Assembly (NCBI GenBank): GCA_023450745.1
Contig: JAEXGR010000060.1
Coordinates: 1-64,000 of the forward strand
From: Synergistota bacterium
GTDB lineage: Bacteria > Synergistota > Synergistia > Synergistales > Synergistaceae
DNA length: 64,000 nucleotides
Reading direction: 5' to 3'
Part shown: piece by piece, positions 25,520 through 33,416 of the stretch
How positions within the stretch are numbered: position 1 is the stretch's first letter
Layout: the number at the start of each line of letters is the position of its first letter
Translations under genes and position numbers: made by a program
The notes under the pieces: generated by a model
Told to the model about the DNA's origin: nothing
Databases searched by the model: none
Seen by the model: the letters and a program-made list of their open reading frames with translations, nothing else

Positions 25520-27037
25520 TTACAGCGCCTCTTTGACGCTCTTTAAAATCGCCGCGCTCTTGACGAACTCGTACGCTTTCTTAACGTCGGGAGCCAGAGG
25601 ACGGTCGTTGGTGTAGAGCGGAATCAGGCGGCGGAAGGCGTCGTACGCAGCGGTCGTGCCTTTGCCCTGGGTAAACGCGCCCTTCTGCCTGCGCAGCTCT
25701 ATCGCCTGGCAGGCGTGTATCAGTTCCATGCCCAGGATGTACTGAAGGTTCTTCACTATTTGGCGCAGGTGCTGCACGACTAGCGGCGTGTTGTTCGAGT
25801 GATCCTCTATCGAGCCGGAGAGCGAGAGGTAATCTACCGAGCAGGGGTTGGAGAGGTGGCGTATCTCCGTGTCGAGCGAGCCGAAACACTTCTGTATCGT
25901 GCCGAAGCAGTGCGATTCGCCGCCGTCGTGGCTCAGGAAGCGCGGCAGCTTCGTCAGCTCGGGGTTGGCAAGCCTCAGCATCCGGTAGCAGGACATGCGC
26001 GATACGTGGCTGAGGACGATTGAGAGCATCTCTATCGCCGTCGCCAGCGTCGTCGTCTCAAAGTTGGAATTGGAGATGATGCGCTTTTCGTCGAGCAGCA
26101 AGCAGGGATTGTCGTCCGTGCTGTTCATTTGGACGAAGAGATATTTCTGCGCGTAGGAGAGCGCGTCGCGCAGCGAGCCGTTGATATAGGCCGCTCCTCT
26201 GAAGCAGAGGGGGTCCTGTACCGGCTTGCCGGGATAGGTTTCGTATATATCGCTGCCCTCAAGGTATTTGCGCATATTTTCCGCGCTCCGCGCCTGTCCC
26301 TCCAGCCCGCGCGCCGCCATTACCTCGGGTTCGAGCGGCGAGGTGTTGCCGTGGAGCCCTTCCAGCGAGAGGCTGGAGATGACGTCTCCCATATCGGCGA
26401 GCTCCTCAAGCTCTTTCATCACCAGCGCCGCTTCGCCAGCGGAGAAGGAGCTGGAGCTGACGATCGCCAAGCCGTCCTTCGGCCCCAGCACGACCGGCTC
26501 AAGGCCGGCGAGCTTGTGCGCCTCGGCGGAGCTCATGCGGCGGCCCTGATAATTCGCTTCGCCTTCGCCGATCATCACCAAACCGATATGGGCCAGCGGC
26601 GTGAGGTCGGCTTCGCCGACGGAACCCTTTTCGGGAACCACGGGATGGAGGCCGGCGTTCAGCAGCTCGGCGTAGCGCCGCGCGACGGCGGGCTGGATGC
26701 CGGTGTAACCCAGCAGCAGGCAGTTAAGCCTGACCGCCATGATCGCGCGCACTTCGGCCTCCGAAGCCTCGGGCTCCACGCCGAAGGAATGCGAATATAT
26801 CAGCTTGCGGTTGAAATCCTCAAAAAATTCCTTTGCTATCTTATGATCTTTGTTCCAACCGACCCCGGTGTTGAAGCCGTAGACCGGCACGTCGGCGTCC
26901 ACAAGCTCGTAGACGAGCTTGCGCGAGGCTTCGAGCCTTTCGTTCGCCTCGGCGCTGATCTCGACCTGCGCGCCGTTTACCGCGATTTCCCACACTTTAT
27001 CGACAGTCAGATCATTACCCGTAAGTACGATTTTCAT
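25520..27037 (-). CDS. Full-length HAL-family lyase without MIO triad, ergothionase-like candidate
   Basis: A 505-residue protein that aligns with histidine ammonia-lyase along its whole length. Tyr53 in VYGFNTGVG, His83 in YSHSF, VQDPLCFR (Gln274, Arg280), DDNP (308-311) and Glu411 in SIEDHSN are kept. The MIO loop is GSVGEADLTPLAH at 138-150, without Ala-Ser-Gly and one residue shorter. The usual Asn195 is Ser194 (VSSSSFS), and the Tyr before the binding Arg is Leu277. So ordinary MIO-dependent ammonia elimination is unlikely. Ergothionases, which remove trimethylamine from ergothioneine, are HAL relatives described as lacking MIO, to my knowledge. Lys383 (IQKCF) stands where HAL has a hydrophobic residue. 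The start shares a base with the stop of the BCCT carrier gene. Function is inference. Confidence 0.75.
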   Translation of the reverse strand: MKIVLTGNDLTVDKVWEIAVNGAQVEISAEANERLEASRKLVYELVDADVPVYGFNTGVGWNKDHKIAKEFFEDFNRKLIYSHSFGVEPEASEAEVRAIMAVRLNCLLLGYTGIQPAVARRYAELLNAGLHPVVPEKGSVGEADLTPLAHIGLVMIGEGEANYQGRRMSSAEAHKLAGLEPVVLGPKDGLAIVSSSSFSAGEAALVMKELEELADMGDVISSLSLEGLHGNTSPLEPEVMAARGLEGQARSAENMRKYLEGSDIYETYPGKPVQDPLCFRGAAYINGSLRDALSYAQKYLFVQMNSTDDNPCLLLDEKRIISNSNFETTTLATAIEMLSIVLSHVSRMSCYRMLRLANPELTKLPRFLSHDGGESHCFGTIQKCFGSLDTEIRHLSNPCSVDYLSLSGSIEDHSNNTPLVVQHLRQIVKNLQYILGMELIHACQAIELRRQKGAFTQGKGTTAAYDAFRRLIPLYTNDRPLAPDVKKAYEFVKSAAILKSVKEAL

Positions 27038-28623
27038 TATTCCGCATTCTCCTTCGGTTCTTCTTGAATCTTATCTACGAAGAACACTTTGACAAAAGCC
27101 ACGACCTGTATCGCGAAGATAAAGAGCACGGTAAAGCCAGCCGCGGCGGAAAGCGCCTTAACGCCGTCGACTCCCTGCGCGCCGCCGCCGAAGGCCGCCA
27201 TGATGATGGAGACGATGCCGACGGAGATTCCCCAGACGATTTTCATCTTCGCCGGCGGTTCGGTGCCGATGGGAACGTTGCGCATGCACATCGAGCCGAT
27301 ATTGGTCAGCGTCGCGTCCGCGCAGGTTATAAACGAGGCGAGAATAACGAGGATGTTGACCGGAAGCACGATATAGCCGATGCCGAAGGGCAGCTTCTTA
27401 AGGAATTCCCAGAGCGCCATGACCGCGCCGCCGCTATTGATCGCGCCGACGAGGTCCGCCGCGCCGGTCATCTGCATGTGCATCGCGCTGGCGCCCCAAA
27501 CGGCGAACCAGATGATGCCGAAGATCGAGGGGAGCACCCAGTTGACGATCATATATTCACGCACCGTCCTGCCATAGGAAAGCATGGCGAGGAATATGCC
27601 CGTAACGGGGGCGTAGCCAACCCAGAAGGCCCAGTCAAAGAGCGTCCAGGAACGCGTGAGCGGCGCGCCGCCGATATCGATGGGGTCCAGGCCCCAGAGC
27701 CAGAAGTTGTGCATCCAGGTGGCGAGTCCGGCGGTGCCGATCCGGAGAATGAAGAGCGTCGGTCCGGCGACCAAGAGGAGCACGATCAGTCCGTAATAGA
27801 ACCAGGCGTTGAGATTGCCGACTATTTTAAGCCCCTTGTCAAGGCCGACGTATGTTGAGAAGGTGAAAGCGCAGATGATGGCCACGCCGATGGCGATGAA
27901 GAGCGGCAGGCTTTCGCTGATCCCATAGCCAGCTTTGAGCCCGGTGATCGTCAGCGTGATGGCCATCGTCAGACCCGTCGCGAGCCCGATGGTCAACGCA
28001 AGCATCGAAAGCGTGTCGATAACGGCCGAGGCCGCCGGGGTCGTGATTTTGTCGCCGAAGAGCGGTCTCAGCGTCGCCGTCACCGTGAGGCTGTCGCGTT
28101 TATGATAGTAGATATAGGCGACAAGCAGGCCGCACAGCGCGTAGATCGCGTAGGGCACGAAGGTCCAGTTGTAATAGGTACGGGCCATGGCGAAGATCGC
28201 GGCGTTGGTGGTTCCCGGCGTGATGCCGAGCGTGTCCAGTTCGCCCCAGACGTTGCCCAGATAAATTACCGGCTCGTTGACCCCCCAGGTGACGATGCCG
28301 GTGGCGATGCCGCCGGTGAGCGTCATCGCGAACCAGGTCGCGAAGGAGTACTTGGGCTTGGCGTCCTTGCCGCCGATCCTCATATTGCCGAATTTGGAGA
28401 AGGTAACTATCGCGACCAGCACAAAGCTGGCCATAATCGAGAGCTGATAGAGCCAGCCAAAGCTGTCAAGCGACCAGAAAAAGAACAAGTTGCTGGCCTT
28501 CGTCAGCGCGTCCTTGTTGACGACGCCGACGACGGCGGCCGCCGCCACGACGATGTAGGCGGGGAGAAATACTTCCCAGCGCACCTCTTTCTTCACATCC
28601 ATTGGAGATTTTCCAGAATCCAT
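27037..28623 (-). CDS. BCCT-family transporter for betaine-type compounds
   Basis: A 528-residue membrane protein of the betaine/carnitine/choline transporter family with about 12 membrane segments. The family core is WTLFDWAFWVGYAPVTGIFLAML (in part), followed by YGRTVREY. The early GGIATGIVTWGVNEP corresponds to the glycine-rich stretch of segment 3. In the substrate cage the usual W-W-I-S-W pattern reads WAFWVGY, so one tryptophan is replaced by tyrosine, which may alter specificity. It lacks the long termini of osmosensing carriers, so a catabolic role is likely. It is translationally coupled to the lyase gene downstream (stop and start share one base), which links the carrier to that enzyme's substrate or product. 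Confidence 0.88.
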   Translation of the reverse strand: MDSGKSPMDVKKEVRWEVFLPAYIVVAAAAVVGVVNKDALTKASNLFFFWSLDSFGWLYQLSIMASFVLVAIVTFSKFGNMRIGGKDAKPKYSFATWFAMTLTGGIATGIVTWGVNEPVIYLGNVWGELDTLGITPGTTNAAIFAMARTYYNWTFVPYAIYALCGLLVAYIYYHKRDSLTVTATLRPLFGDKITTPAASAVIDTLSMLALTIGLATGLTMAITLTITGLKAGYGISESLPLFIAIGVAIICAFTFSTYVGLDKGLKIVGNLNAWFYYGLIVLLLVAGPTLFILRIGTAGLATWMHNFWLWGLDPIDIGGAPLTRSWTLFDWAFWVGYAPVTGIFLAMLSYGRTVREYMIVNWVLPSIFGIIWFAVWGASAMHMQMTGAADLVGAINSGGAVMALWEFLKKLPFGIGYIVLPVNILVILASFITCADATLTNIGSMCMRNVPIGTEPPAKMKIVWGISVGIVSIIMAAFGGGAQGVDGVKALSAAAGFTVLFIFAIQVVAFVKVFFVDKIQEEPKENAE

Positions 28624-28653
28624 AAAAACAGCCTCCCTTTGTATTTTATAACG

Positions 28654-28668
28654 AGGGGCGAAGCCCCT
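28654..28668 (-). other. Hairpin between molybdenum enzyme B and the BCCT gene
   Basis: Perfect 6-base stem AGGGGC with GCCCCT around a 3-base loop, in the 47-base gap ahead of the BCCT gene's start... on the minus strand it lies past the BCCT ribosome-binding site and just before the end of the enzyme B large subunit. No T run follows, so it looks like a stability or processing element and not a terminator. Confidence 0.35.
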
Positions 28669-28670
28669 TA

Positions 28671-30914
28671 TTATCGATGGTCTTTTTCCGCCGCGGCGAC
28701 GATCTTCGCCGGCGTCAGCGGCAATTCGGTGAGCGAGGCCGCGAGCGCGCGGTTGACGGCGTTGACGACCGCCGCCGATACGGGGACGGTGCAGACTTCG
28801 CCGATGCTCTTCGCGCCGTAGGGACCGCCGGGCTCGCCGTCTTCGACGAGCATGATCTCCACCTCCGGCATGTCGGGGGCGTTGATCATATGGTATTTAT
28901 CAAAATTTTCCGCCTTCGGACTGCCGTCCGGGCTGTAGGCAAGCTCCTCGCAGAGCGCCATGCCGATGCCCATCTGCACGCCGCCGTATATCTGACCGTC
29001 GACGAAGTTGCGGTTGATACTCTGCCCCAGGTCGTGGACGGCAAGGTAGCGGTCTATCTTTACGTGGCCGGTGAATTTGTCCACCGTTACCTGCGCGAAG
29101 TGGACGCCGAACGAGGCGGGGTTGCTTGCGGGCGCGTGCTCGTAATGGGCCTCGATCGAACAGCGTTTCTCGCGCATGACGCGGCGCACCGCTTCGCCGA
29201 TATCGATCTGCCGGCCGCCGGCGACGAGGAAGCCGCCGCGAAGCTCCGCCGGCGCGTCGTATATTTCCGAGGCTTTCGCGCACAGGAGCTTGACCGCCTC
29301 CTCGGAGACAAGGCGCGCGCATTCCCCGCAGACGTAGATCGTGCGGCTCGCCTGACAGCCGGCGTCGTAGGCGTTGTAGTTGGTGTCGCCCTCGGTGACG
29401 GTGATCTTCTCAAGGCTGATGCCCGTCGTCTCCGCGACTATCTGCGCCATCGCCGTCAGGGTGCCGCAGCCAAGTTCGTGGACGGCGGCGCGCAGTATTG
29501 CGGAGCCGTCCTCCAGGATGCGCAGCGACATTTGCGTCATGTCATGATAAATGGTCTTGTAATAACCGTTGCCGTGCGTACAGCAGGCCAGCCCGGCCGC
29601 GGTGACGAAGCGTCCGTCCGCGCTTTCGGACGGCTCGCAGCACTGACGCCAGCCGAAGCGCTCCGCGCCGCGGCTGAGGCATTCGATGACGCGCGCGCGT
29701 CCGATATCCGCCGCGCCGCTGGGATCGCGGTCGCCGTCGTGGACGAGGTTTTCCAGGCGGAATTGCAGAGGGTCGAGGCCAAGACGCCGGCACATCAGGT
29801 CCGTATGGATTTCCGTCATCGTGTGGATCTGCGGCGAGCCGTAGCCGCGGCAGGCGCCGGCGGGCGTCGTCGAGGTGCGCACAACGCGTCCGTCATATCG
29901 CAGCGCCGGCATGCGGTAGAGGCGTGAGGCTTTCTTGCCCATCGCCATCATCACCTTTTTCGTGCCCGTGAGATACGCGCCCGCGTCGGCCGTTATCTCA
30001 AACTTGCGCGCGAGGATATGCCCCTTCGCGTCAAGCGCCGTCGTCACGCGTCCCAGCATCGCCGCGCGCGTGCGCGTCGCGAGTATCGTTTCGGCGCGGT
30101 TCGTATTAATAAACACGGGACGGCGCAGCTTCCAGGCCGCCCAGGCGCAGAGCGGCTCAAAGACGCTCTCCTGCTTGCCGCCGAAGGTGCCGCCCATGTT
30201 GGCCTTGACGACGCGAATCTTCGAGAGAGGCAGCGGCAGCACCTGCGCCACCGCGTGCTGCACGCCGAAAACTATCTGGCAGGGCGTGTGCACCTCGATC
30301 ACGTTTTCGGGACGGGGCAGCGCGAGCACGCAGTGCGTCTCCATCGCCGCGTGATGAATCTTCGGCGTGTATATTTCGTCGCTCTCAATGTGAGCGGCGG
30401 CGGCAAAGGCGGCGTCCACTTCGCCGTATTCGATATGTCCGGGGAAGGCGCTCTCGCCGTCTTCGTGAAGCAGGGCCGCCTTTTCTTCCGCTTCGCGGAT
30501 ATCGACGACGGCCGGAAGCGGTTCGTAGACCACTTTTATCATACGCAGCGCGGCGCGGGCGGTATCCTCGTCTTTGGCAAGCACGAGGCCGAGCCGGTCG
30601 CCGACGTGGCGCGCGTGGCCGGTAAGCATCGTTTCATCGCGGAAGTCGTTCTGTCCCGGGAACCATTCGCCGCTGTTGTATTTATTCTGCGGCGCGTCGC
30701 GGAAGGTCAGCACCGTCACGCCCTCGATCTCCCGCGCCGCGGAGGTATCGATACTTTTGACAACGGCGTTGGCCCGCTCGCTGAGCAGCGGCACGCCGAC
30801 CAGCGTATCCTGCGGCAGGGAGTCGGCGAGGTATTTGTAGCCGCCGCGCACCTTGTCCGCCGATTCGCTGTGAGGCAGGCGCTTGCCGATATATTTGAAA
30901 TTTTTCTCACTCAT
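28671..30914 (-). CDS. Molybdenum hydroxylase B, molybdopterin subunit
   Basis: A 747-residue molybdenum-cofactor subunit of the xanthine oxidase family. Recognisable parts are KVRGGYKYLADSL near the start, the cofactor loop NMGGTFGGKQES, PAGACRGYGSPQ and the C-terminal GAKSIGEVCTVP with the conserved glutamate. The chosen ATG at 30914 (MSEKNFKY) overlaps the FAD subunit gene by 8 bases. A longer frame to 31151 would add 79 arginine-rich residues that are a shadow of that gene. It is clearly different in sequence from the enzyme A subunit, so the two complexes probably have different substrates. Confidence 0.9.
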   Translation of the reverse strand: MSEKNFKYIGKRLPHSESADKVRGGYKYLADSLPQDTLVGVPLLSERANAVVKSIDTSAAREIEGVTVLTFRDAPQNKYNSGEWFPGQNDFRDETMLTGHARHVGDRLGLVLAKDEDTARAALRMIKVVYEPLPAVVDIREAEEKAALLHEDGESAFPGHIEYGEVDAAFAAAAHIESDEIYTPKIHHAAMETHCVLALPRPENVIEVHTPCQIVFGVQHAVAQVLPLPLSKIRVVKANMGGTFGGKQESVFEPLCAWAAWKLRRPVFINTNRAETILATRTRAAMLGRVTTALDAKGHILARKFEITADAGAYLTGTKKVMMAMGKKASRLYRMPALRYDGRVVRTSTTPAGACRGYGSPQIHTMTEIHTDLMCRRLGLDPLQFRLENLVHDGDRDPSGAADIGRARVIECLSRGAERFGWRQCCEPSESADGRFVTAAGLACCTHGNGYYKTIYHDMTQMSLRILEDGSAILRAAVHELGCGTLTAMAQIVAETTGISLEKITVTEGDTNYNAYDAGCQASRTIYVCGECARLVSEEAVKLLCAKASEIYDAPAELRGGFLVAGGRQIDIGEAVRRVMREKRCSIEAHYEHAPASNPASFGVHFAQVTVDKFTGHVKIDRYLAVHDLGQSINRNFVDGQIYGGVQMGIGMALCEELAYSPDGSPKAENFDKYHMINAPDMPEVEIMLVEDGEPGGPYGAKSIGEVCTVPVSAAVVNAVNRALAASLTELPLTPAKIVAAAEKDHR

Positions 30915-31752
30915 TGTCTGCGCCCTCCTTCGCCCTGTCGGCGAGCACGGAAAGAATGTCCTGCGCCAGCGCGCGCAGGGCGGACCGCTTATATGGCAGC
31001 GTCGAACGCCCGGGGATCGCCTCGGCGGCGAGGGCGCGCAACGCGGCAGAAAAGCCGTCCGCGAAATCGGGCGCGGCAAGCGCGCTCTCGGCGGCGGCGC
31101 ACCTTCTCGCGGCCGTGCCGAGCGTGCCCACATATACGCTGGCCTCTTCATAATGCCCCGTCCCGCGCTTCGCGGAGACGGCGAGGTTGACGCGCGAGAT
31201 GCTGACCTGACTGCGGCTGCCGAGCTTCAAAAAGGCTGAGAGACGCCCGGCATCCGCGGGGATGATAAATTCTTTGATGATCTCGCCGGCTGCGAGGCTG
31301 CTCTGATCGCGCCCGAGCACCTCTTCAATAGAGGCGGAACGCTCTCCCGCTTTTGAGGCGACCACCGCCCGCGCGGCAAGCGCGGCAAGCGCCGGCGGCG
31401 TGTCCGCCGCGGGAGAGGCGTTCGCGACGTTGCCGCCGACGGTGGCGCGGTTGCGGATCTGCTCCGAGCCCATCACATAGGCGGCGTCGGCAAGCGCGGC
31501 GGCGTATTTTCTCACGAGCGCGCAGCGGTGCAGGTTCGTCATCGTCTCCATCGCCCCTATCCGCAGAAAACCGCCCTCAAGCGATATTCCTTTAAGCTCC
31601 GCCAGCAGCGAAAGGTCGGCCACCGCCGTGCCGGCAGCAAGCCTGCCGTGGTTCTTTATCACCCAGTCGCTGCCGCCGGCGACAAATTCCATGCCGGGGC
31701 GATAGATTGAAAAAAGTTCGTCTAGCGTGCGCGGGCGTTCAAGGGCGTTCAT
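30907..31752 (-). CDS. Molybdenum hydroxylase B, FAD subunit
   Basis: A 281-residue FAD-binding subunit of the xanthine oxidase/CoxM type. FAD motifs are FVAGGSDWVIK near residue 23 and ATVGGNVANASPAAD near 103. Unlike the enzyme A subunit it has no four-cysteine insertion, so this complex should carry only FAD, two [2Fe-2S] clusters and the molybdenum site. That is the layout of oxidising hydroxylases. It overlaps the iron-sulfur subunit gene by 4 bases and the large subunit gene by 8. Confidence 0.9.
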   Translation of the reverse strand: MNALERPRTLDELFSIYRPGMEFVAGGSDWVIKNHGRLAAGTAVADLSLLAELKGISLEGGFLRIGAMETMTNLHRCALVRKYAAALADAAYVMGSEQIRNRATVGGNVANASPAADTPPALAALAARAVVASKAGERSASIEEVLGRDQSSLAAGEIIKEFIIPADAGRLSAFLKLGSRSQVSISRVNLAVSAKRGTGHYEEASVYVGTLGTAARRCAAAESALAAPDFADGFSAALRALAAEAIPGRSTLPYKRSALRALAQDILSVLADRAKEGADNE

Positions 31753-32222
31753 CTATCGTCTCCCCCAAGTCTCTCGGCCGCCGTCGATACGGCGTCGACG
31801 ATCTGTACGTATCCCGTACAGCGGCAGACGTTGCCGGCGAGCGCGCGCTTGATCTCGTCGCGGCTCGGGCGCGGGTTTTTCAGCAGCAGCGCCTTCGCGG
31901 ACATGATCATGCCCGGAGTGCAGAAGCCGCACTGGACCGCGTCGCAGTCGATAAAGGCCTGCTGGATCACGTCAAGCTCGCCGTTCTCTTCAAGCCCCTC
32001 GATCGTCGTCACCGAATGGCCGTCGGCCTGGACGGCGGGCACGACGCAGGAACAGACGGCTTCACCGTCGAGGAGCACGGTGCAGGCGCCGCATTCTCCC
32101 GCGCCGCAGCCCTCTTTCACGCCGGTCAGCCGAAAACCGTTCCGCAGCATGTCGATGAGCCGCGTATCGGCCCCGACCTCCGCCGTTCTTGTTTCTCCAT
32201 TAAGTTTCAATGAAATACGCAT
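31749..32222 (-). CDS. Molybdenum hydroxylase B, [2Fe-2S] subunit
   Basis: A 157-residue small subunit with two [2Fe-2S] clusters. The first uses CGAGECGACTVLLDG with AVCSCVVPA after it. The second uses AVQCGFCTPGM and NVCRCTGY. It heads the enzyme B block, 73 bases after the end of the second alpha-type lyase gene on the same strand. Its ATG at 32222 is preceded by a GAGA-rich weak ribosome-binding site. Confidence 0.93.
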   Translation of the reverse strand: MRISLKLNGETRTAEVGADTRLIDMLRNGFRLTGVKEGCGAGECGACTVLLDGEAVCSCVVPAVQADGHSVTTIEGLEENGELDVIQQAFIDCDAVQCGFCTPGMIMSAKALLLKNPRPSRDEIKRALAGNVCRCTGYVQIVDAVSTAAERLGGDDR

Positions 32223-32295
32223 TGTTCTCTCCTTATAACCAACACCGCGAAAACGGCCGCCGAAGGGCGTCCGCTTCGCTTCCGCGCGCCGCCGA

Positions 32296-33402
32296 TCAGA
32301 GCGTCAAGAGTTTTTCCGCAAGCTCCACGGCGTAGTAAAATTTACGGGCGGCGGTGTAGCTGAATTCCACATGGTCTTCCTGCCCGCCCTTCGTCGGTAT
32401 CGAATCGGCGCTCACCTGCATCGCGCAGGTCTTGATTTTATTCAGCAGATGGCGGCTCTCGTTTCGCGCCAGCCCGCCGCTTATCTTTTCGCAGATGCCG
32501 GACGCAAGTTCTATGAGGACGGTGTTCATCATGTCCGCCGCGTAGCCGACCTGCGTGTTGCTGCAATTGCAGCCCATCACCGCCTCATAGCCGCCCTCGG
32601 GCAGCTCAAAGAGCAGCGGGTTGTCACAGGAGATGTTGTTCTCCCGGTTGAGGATCTCCTTTGTGAATTCGATGACGCCGCGGCAGCCCTCCAGATATAA
32701 GGGCGCCGCGCCGTCACCGGCGACGCGGCGCTCTATTTCAGGCAGCAGCGCTTCGAAACGCAGGAAGGCGAGCACGGCGATCGCCTGGGTCATCGTCGAG
32801 CCGTTCATCTGCGCGAGGACCTCTTTGCATTCCAGCGTGAAGCTCTCCGGCAGGCCGGCCCGGCGCAGCGCTTCGCGCGCGGGGAGAAGCTCTCCCTTAT
32901 AATAGGCTTTCGCTTCGTCAAGCCCCGCCACCGTCATGACGTTCTGGGCCAGCGGGCCGAGGTCCGAGAGCCCCGTAGAGCCTTCGCTGTGGACCGCGGG
33001 CGCGACCGCCGCGTTGTAGACGGAAAGAATCCGTTCGATGAGCGCGGGGCGCACGCCGCTGTACCCTCTCGCAAGCACGTTGGCGCGCAGCAGCAGGGAT
33101 GTCAGCGTCACTTCGGGCGCCAGATATTCGCCCATGCCCGCGGCGTGCGGATAGGGCAGGGTCTTGTTCCATTCGATATGCTTCTCGGGCGGCACGACCA
33201 CGTCCTTGAGGTTGCCAAGGCCGGTGTTCACTCCGTAGACTACGGGCGCGTCCTTTTCCATCCAGCGGTCGATTTGGGCGCGCGCGGCGCGGCAGCGCGC
33301 GGCGGCCTCTTCGGACAGCGCGACCGCCGCCTCTTTATCCGCCATTATCCGGCGGATCACGTCAAGCGTAAGGCTGTTTCCATCTATATAATAAAGACTC
33401 AT
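32296..33402 (-). CDS. HAL/PAL-family lyase, alpha-type subunit (second copy), no MIO triad
   Basis: A 368-residue paralogue of the first alpha subunit with the same layout. It keeps Tyr in VYGVNTGLG, His in YPHAAGMG, Asn in AQMNGSTMT, CDNP and QEDHVEFSY. The cofactor loop reads GSTGLSDLGPLAQ, again without Ala-Ser-Gly. The Gln/Arg binding segment is absent. It follows the second beta gene by 14 bases. Differences from copy 1 are spread over the whole length, so the duplication is not recent, and conservation of the unusual layout shows both copies are functional forms and not decay products. Confidence 0.85.
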   Translation of the reverse strand: MSLYYIDGNSLTLDVIRRIMADKEAAVALSEEAAARCRAARAQIDRWMEKDAPVVYGVNTGLGNLKDVVVPPEKHIEWNKTLPYPHAAGMGEYLAPEVTLTSLLLRANVLARGYSGVRPALIERILSVYNAAVAPAVHSEGSTGLSDLGPLAQNVMTVAGLDEAKAYYKGELLPAREALRRAGLPESFTLECKEVLAQMNGSTMTQAIAVLAFLRFEALLPEIERRVAGDGAAPLYLEGCRGVIEFTKEILNRENNISCDNPLLFELPEGGYEAVMGCNCSNTQVGYAADMMNTVLIELASGICEKISGGLARNESRHLLNKIKTCAMQVSADSIPTKGGQEDHVEFSYTAARKFYYAVELAEKLLTL

Positions 33403-33416
33403 CGATATCGCTCCTT

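Noticed and set aside
25520..27037. Ordinary histidine ammonia-lyase (hutH)
   Set aside because: The Ala-Ser-Gly triad that forms MIO is missing, Asn195 and Tyr280 equivalents are changed, and no urocanase, imidazolonepropionase or formiminoglutamate gene is nearby.
30018..31190. Long plus-strand open frame of 390 codons
   Set aside because: It is antisense to molybdenum enzyme B, arginine-rich and without any family motif; GC-rich codon use produces such mirror frames across the window (for example 8911-9831, 46541-47932, 49632-51209).
28671..32222. Classical xanthine dehydrogenase of purine breakdown
   Set aside because: No other purine-catabolism gene is in the block, and the neighbours are lyases and a betaine carrier; family membership alone does not fix the substrate.
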